Shown here piece after piece: positions 53,495-56,637 of a stretch of 56,637 nucleotides of DNA. The notes below the pieces were generated by a model. It saw only the letters and a program-made list of their open reading frames with translations. It searched no databases and was not told the origin of the DNA. Where the stretch lies: contig CAYVYP010000003.1 of the NCBI GenBank assembly GCA_964455975.1, positions 1-56,637 of the forward strand. Reading direction: 5' to 3'. Origin of the DNA: JAETTH01 sp964455975. GTDB lineage: Bacteria; Bacillota; Clostridia; TANB77; CAG-508. The translations under genes and the position numbers were made by a program. Each line of letters starts with the position of its first letter. Position 1 is the stretch's first letter.

Positions 53495-54604
53495 GTGATA
53501 ATTTTGATAATAGGTGTAGTAATATTACTAGTAGCAATAATAATATTTTTAATTATATATAATATGTCAATTTATAAAAAAATTGAAAACTACACGAACT
53601 TAAATCAAAAGATAACAAGTTTAAATGTTCTTCAAGACTTTATAGATACAATAGGAGAATCTTCAAGCGTAGATGATAAAATCAGAAAAATTAATGATAT
53701 ATTAATAGAAAAATATGATATAAAATATTCTACAATAGTTGTATTTGATGGAGCAGAATATAAATTAAAAGCTTCAAATGTAGACGAAAAGCACTGGGAT
53801 GCATTAACAACACTTCATACTCAAGATATTTTTAAAGATAGTATACAAACATCAACTCCTAAATATATTACAGTAAGTAATGAAGAAGAAAGATTACCAT
53901 ATCAACAAATGGAGTTTGGAAGAGCAAAATCTGCAATGTTTTTTCCGTTATATATAGATAATGTATATATAGGATATTGGATAATTGAAAGTGAAAAGCC
54001 ACATGCTTTTGATAAAATAGACACAACATTATTAGCAGTTGTAAAAAATAATATAGTATCAGTATTAAAGACAGTACAAAATCAAAAAACAATAGAAAAT
54101 ATAGCAAGAGATGATTTGTTTTCTGGCTTAAAATCAGCAGAATACTTATATGGAAAAGGAAAAAATGTAATAGATAAATATACAACCTCAACAATATGTA
54201 TGTTTAAAATAATAAATTTAGTAGAAATTAATGATACTGTGAATAGAAAAACTGGAGATTTAGTAATTCAAAAAGTAAGTGAATTAATAAAAGATACAAT
54301 TTCTTCAGAATATATATTTGTAAGATATATGGGACCGAAATTTGCAATAGCATTTTCAGGAATTGAAACAGAAGGAGTAGTAGATTTTTTAAAGAGAATA
54401 AAACAACAAATTGAAGATTTAGAAATAGAAAAAGTTGTTTTACCAAATGAAAAAAATACAAAAAATAAAGTTATTATTTCACCAAGATTAAATTTTGTTT
54501 TGACTACATATTATAAAGGAACAGGAATTGAGACAGTAACTAAAAAGTTAGAAGAATATTTAGATAATGCAGATCAAAAAGAATCAAATATTAATTACAT
54601 ATAA
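53495..54604 (+). CDS. GAF-domain protein with degenerate GGDEF domain
   Basis: This protein has 369 residues. It starts with an N-terminal membrane helix (3-22), a GAF domain (about 50-185) and a C-terminal diguanylate-cyclase fold in which the GGDEF signature reads MGPKF, so it is probably not catalytic and may sense or bind. It follows the CpaE-like gene closely and shares its operon. The start is TTG 53504 or ATA 53495 and remains uncertain. GAGGTGA precedes the TTG. Confidence 0.65.
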   Translation: MIILIIGVVILLVAIIIFLIIYNMSIYKKIENYTNLNQKITSLNVLQDFIDTIGESSSVDDKIRKINDILIEKYDIKYSTIVVFDGAEYKLKASNVDEKHWDALTTLHTQDIFKDSIQTSTPKYITVSNEEERLPYQQMEFGRAKSAMFFPLYIDNVYIGYWIIESEKPHAFDKIDTTLLAVVKNNIVSVLKTVQNQKTIENIARDDLFSGLKSAEYLYGKGKNVIDKYTTSTICMFKIINLVEINDTVNRKTGDLVIQKVSELIKDTISSEYIFVRYMGPKFAIAFSGIETEGVVDFLKRIKQQIEDLEIEKVVLPNEKNTKNKVIISPRLNFVLTTYYKGTGIETVTKKLEEYLDNADQKESNINYI

Positions 54605-54620
54605 AATAAGGAGGTAAATT

Positions 54621-54875
54621 ATGGCCACAGATGAAACAATGTGTTTTAAAGTAGAAAGAGACCAAAATGTTAAAGCAAGAGAAATTTTAAAAGAAGTTTA
54701 TGAAGCATTAGTTGAAAAAGGATATAATCCAATAAATCAGATAGTAGGATATATTTTGTCAGGAGATCCAACATATATTACTAGCCATAATGATGCTAGA
54801 AATTTAATAAGACTTATTGAAAGAGATGAACTTTTAGAAAAAATGGTAAAAAATTATATAGGATTAGATGAATAA
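54621..54875 (+). CDS. ireB: IreB family regulatory protein (UPF0297)
   Basis: This 84-residue protein contains MCFKVERDQNVKAREILKEV, YEALVEKGYNPINQIVGYIL and SGDPTYITSHNDARNLIRLIERDE, the full UPF0297/IreB signature. IreB is a target of the Ser/Thr kinase IreK and affects cell-wall stress responses in enterococci. The order ireB-ruvX-DUF1292 is standard in Firmicutes. The ribosome site is AAGGAGG. Confidence 0.92.
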   Translation: MATDETMCFKVERDQNVKAREILKEVYEALVEKGYNPINQIVGYILSGDPTYITSHNDARNLIRLIERDELLEKMVKNYIGLDE

Positions 54876-54876
54876 T

Positions 54877-55293
54877 ATGAGAACTTTAGCAATAGATTAT
54901 GGAGATGCAAGAGTTGGAATAGCAATTTCAGATAGTCTAGGAATAACTGCACAAGGTTTAGAAACTATTCATTATGATGGTAATGATAAGAAAATTTTGG
55001 CAAGATTAGAAGAATTATTTAAAGAATATGAAGTTGATACAATTGCGATTGGAATGCCAATAAATATGGATGGAACTAAAACTCAAAGAGCAGAAAAAAC
55101 AGAGCAATTTATTCATAAATTACAATGCAAATTTGGAAAAATAAAAATAGAAAGAATTGATGAAAGGTTAACAACTGTAGCTGCACATAAAACAATGAAT
55201 TTTTTAGATATAAATAAACATAAAAAGAAAAATATTGTAGATACTATATCTGCAGTATATATTTTAGAAATGTATATGAATAGAAAAAAATAG
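54877..55293 (+). CDS. ruvX: Holliday junction resolvase-like protein RuvX (YqgF)
   Basis: This 138-residue protein has AIDYGDARVGIAISD with the catalytic Asp7, IAIGMPINMDGTKTQRA and IERIDERLTTVAA, all typical of YqgF/RuvX, which resolves junctions or processes the 16S rRNA 5' end. ATG 54877 is chosen over 54868 because family members begin MRxLxxDYG. It starts one base after the ireB stop. Confidence 0.92.
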   Translation: MRTLAIDYGDARVGIAISDSLGITAQGLETIHYDGNDKKILARLEELFKEYEVDTIAIGMPINMDGTKTQRAEKTEQFIHKLQCKFGKIKIERIDERLTTVAAHKTMNFLDINKHKKKNIVDTISAVYILEMYMNRKK

Positions 55294-55364
55294 TTTTTAT
55301 TATTGCTATTTAGCAATTTAAAATATAAAATACAATTTAAAATTTGAAAGGAGAAAAAATTATA

Positions 55365-55667
55365 ATGAGTGAAGATTTAAACAATGTTCCAGAACAAGGA
55401 GAAATAGTATTAAATGATGAAGAAGGAAATGAAGTTCAATTCGAATTTTTAGATTTATTAGAATTAGATGGAGAAGAATATGTAGTATTATTACCAGCTG
55501 ATGAATCTGAAGAAGAGGGAGAAGTTGTAATACTAAAAGTTGAAGATACAGAATCAGAAGATGAAGAATCTTATGTAAGCGTAGAAGATGAAGAAATTTT
55601 AAACAAAGTATTTGAAATGTTTAAAGAAAAATTTAAAGATGAATTTAATTTTATAGATGAAGACTAA
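55365..55667 (+). CDS. DUF1292 protein
   Basis: This 100-residue, highly acidic protein contains EFLDLLELDGEEYVVLLPAD and a VILKVEDTE strand with EEILNKVFEMFKEKF, the DUF1292 pattern. It normally follows ruvX in Firmicutes. ATG 55365 is chosen behind AAAGGAGA. Function unknown. Confidence 0.88.
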   Translation: MSEDLNNVPEQGEIVLNDEEGNEVQFEFLDLLELDGEEYVVLLPADESEEEGEVVILKVEDTESEDEESYVSVEDEEILNKVFEMFKEKFKDEFNFIDED

Positions 55668-55680
55668 AGAATAAATTTAA

Positions 55681-55712
55681 TTGAATAGCAAAATTTTAAT
55701 TTTACTATTCAA
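55681..55712 (+). terminator. First of two hairpins after DUF1292
   Basis: TTGAATAG and CTATTCAA with an inner AAAATT/AATTTT stem. No T-run follows directly. Confidence 0.6.
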
Positions 55713-55719
55713 AAAATAA

Positions 55720-55750
55720 AGAGATTACAAAAAATGTAATCTCTATTATA
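55720..55750 (+). terminator. Intrinsic terminator after DUF1292
   Basis: AGAGATTAC and GTAATCTCT around AAAAAAT, followed by ATTATATTTT. Confidence 0.8.
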
Positions 55751-55774
55751 TTTTAACGGTAAAGAGGAGTTCAA

Positions 55775-56292
55775 ATGGAAAAAAATAATGAAAAAATTAA
55801 ATATAATAGTATAACTGAAGTGGATTTAGAAAGATTAAAAGAAGATGGAATAAAAGGACTATTATTAGATGTAGATGGAACTCTTACAAAATTAGGAAAA
55901 TTAAGACCTGGTGTAAAAGAATGGGTAGATAGAGCAAAAGAGTTACAATATAAAATAGCACTTATTTCAAATAATCCAGTAATAGATTCAAACGTTTTAA
56001 AAGAATTAAATATTGAACATGTAAAATTATTTGCATGTAAACCGCTTATAAGATCATTTGTTTTTTTAGCAAGTCAATTAGAAATAAATCCTGAAACTAC
56101 AATGGTAATTGGAAATAATTCTGTTATTGATATTCTAGGTGCAAATAGAGCTGGAATGCAATCTTTAAAAGTTCGGATCTTTAGAGGAAGATTTTAAAAA
56201 AACAATAACAGGATTTACTCAAAAATTCCAAGGAAAATTTACAGCCCCAAAAAGTAAAGATAAGCAAACAGACAAACGGAGAAGAAAGATAA
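55775..56292 (+). CDS. yqeG: YqeG-family HAD phosphatase, read through one or two +1 shifts
   Basis: The HAD signature DVDGTLT has D32 as nucleophile and D34 as acid/base. ALISNN (motif II), KPLIRSF (motif III) and VIGNNSVIDILGANRAGM (motif IV) follow. The family dephosphorylates phosphatidylglycerophosphate or similar phosphates. In frame the gene would end at 56197 after SLKVRIFRGRF. Skipping the C of CGG at 56174 gives SLKVGSLEEDFKKTI and opens the frame. A second CGG at 56277 would, with the same shift, give K-G-E-E-R and stop at 56292. Without it the protein would run to 56324. The gene is chromosomal. Confidence 0.82.
56174..56176 (+). other. Candidate +1 frameshift site at CGG (yqeG, first)
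   Basis: In frame: AAA GTT CGG ATC TTT with a stop 7 codons after the CGG. Skipping C: GTT GGA TCT TTA GAG GAA, that is V-G-S-L-E-E, an open frame. Confidence 0.8.
56277..56279 (+). other. Candidate +1 frameshift site at CGG (yqeG, second)
   Basis: In the shifted frame: GAC AAA CGG AGA AGA. Skipping C: AAA GGA GAA GAA AGA TAA, a short ending K-G-E-E-R. This site is weaker than the others because the C-terminal tail is not conserved. Confidence 0.5.
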
Positions 56293-56398
56293 ATAAATTA
56301 ATAATTATCAAAAATAATACTTGAAAAGTATATATTTTTGATATAGAATTATTATTGTTAATAGATGCTAATGGCATCAATAAAAAGGAGGAAATTTT

Positions 56399-56637
56399 AT
56401 GTCAATAAAAATAGGAATCAATGGTTTTGGAAGAATTGGAAATTTAACTTTTCAAGCAGCTTTAGAGAAAGGCGATGTAGAAGTAGTAGCAATAAATGAT
56501 CCATTTATAACAGCAGATTACATGGCATATATGGTTAAATACGATACAGTTCATGGACAATTTAAAGGCGAAGTTAAAGAAGAAAATGGAAAATTAATTG
56601 TTAATGGAAAAGAAATAAAAGTATATAATGAAATGGA
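56399..56637 (+). CDS. gap: Glyceraldehyde-3-phosphate dehydrogenase, 5' part
   Basis: The start is SIKIGINGFGRIGNLTFQAA, the NAD-binding GxGxxG of type I GAPDH, followed by VVAINDPF and YMVKYDTVHGQFKGEV. The gene runs off the right edge. AAGGAGG precedes the ATG. A small GATGC/GCATC hairpin lies just upstream (56364-56378). Glycolytic enzyme of the cytoplasm. Confidence 0.93.
   Translation, partial: MSIKIGINGFGRIGNLTFQAALEKGDVEVVAINDPFITADYMAYMVKYDTVHGQFKGEVKEENGKLIVNGKEIKVYNEM

Noticed and set aside
1..56637. CRISPR array, rRNA or tRNA genes
   Set aside because: No regular spacer-repeat array and no cloverleaf or rRNA-like sequence was seen.

Overview
The window comes from a very AT-rich Gram-positive bacterium, most likely a spore-forming Clostridia relative. 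The evidence is strong AGGAGG ribosome binding sites, TTG/GTG starts, a sigma-K-like gene, a Spo0A-like regulator, and a right flank carrying ireB - ruvX - DUF1292 - yqeG - gap. No rRNA, tRNA or CRISPR array is visible.

Layout. (1) 1-5149 is the right end of one mobile element. It holds small regulatory genes, a Spo0A-like regulator on the minus strand, and a large serine recombinase (3421-5149). The recombinase ends exactly on AATGA inside a sigK reading frame, which is the classic site of the sigK-intervening (skin) element. (2) 5145-5449 is the middle part of sigK. (3) 5450-50472 is a complete ~45 kb integrative conjugative element (ICE) inserted in the same sigK gene, at the codons for S-R-S-Y-V. 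The last 18 codons of sigK lie at 50471-50527, so sigK is split into at least three pieces. (4) 50528-56637 is chromosome: a membrane protein, a CpaE/MinD-like protein, a degenerate GGDEF protein, IreB, RuvX, a DUF1292 protein, YqeG and the start of GAPDH.

ICE content, left to right: a replication initiator and accessory genes (5.6-7.8 kb); a cargo cluster of nucleotide/small-molecule enzymes (8.0-13.4 kb: kinase-like P-loop proteins, cyclase, two Nudix, HIT, kinase-APH fusion, GNAT); TnpV, ArdA and a ParB-like protein (13.6-17.3 kb); oriT, MobC and relaxase (17.3-18.6 kb); a type IV secretion system (VirD4, pilin-like, TrbL-like, PrgI, TraC-like, VirB4, M23 hydrolase; 19.0-26.0 kb); an adenine methyltransferase; a radical SAM/Cys-rich peptide (RiPP) cassette (26.5-28.1 kb); a methyltransferase; surface genes with a sortase and a thioester/CnaB adhesin (28.8-35.3 kb); an immunity-like cluster (35.5-38.4 kb); regulators; a defence island (type III-like restriction-modification plus a YobI-like NTPase; 39.6-47.0 kb); and the regulatory/recombination end with a TndX-like serine recombinase (47-50.4 kb).

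The most striking observation concerns translation. Outside the RiPP cassette, my by-eye scan finds in-frame CGG codons at only six positions (4348, 20293, 20504, 28490, 56174, 56277). At all six, dropping the C (+1 shift) and reading GGA/GGT as Gly restores the expected or more plausible reading frame. CGG occurs dozens of times out of frame but is never seen used for Arg. The sites fall in unrelated genes of both mobile elements and the chromosome. This suggests that CGG is an unassigned codon at which ribosomes shift +1. The RiPP cassette uses CGG as an ordinary Arg codon three times, so it looks like a recent import from a standard-code organism.
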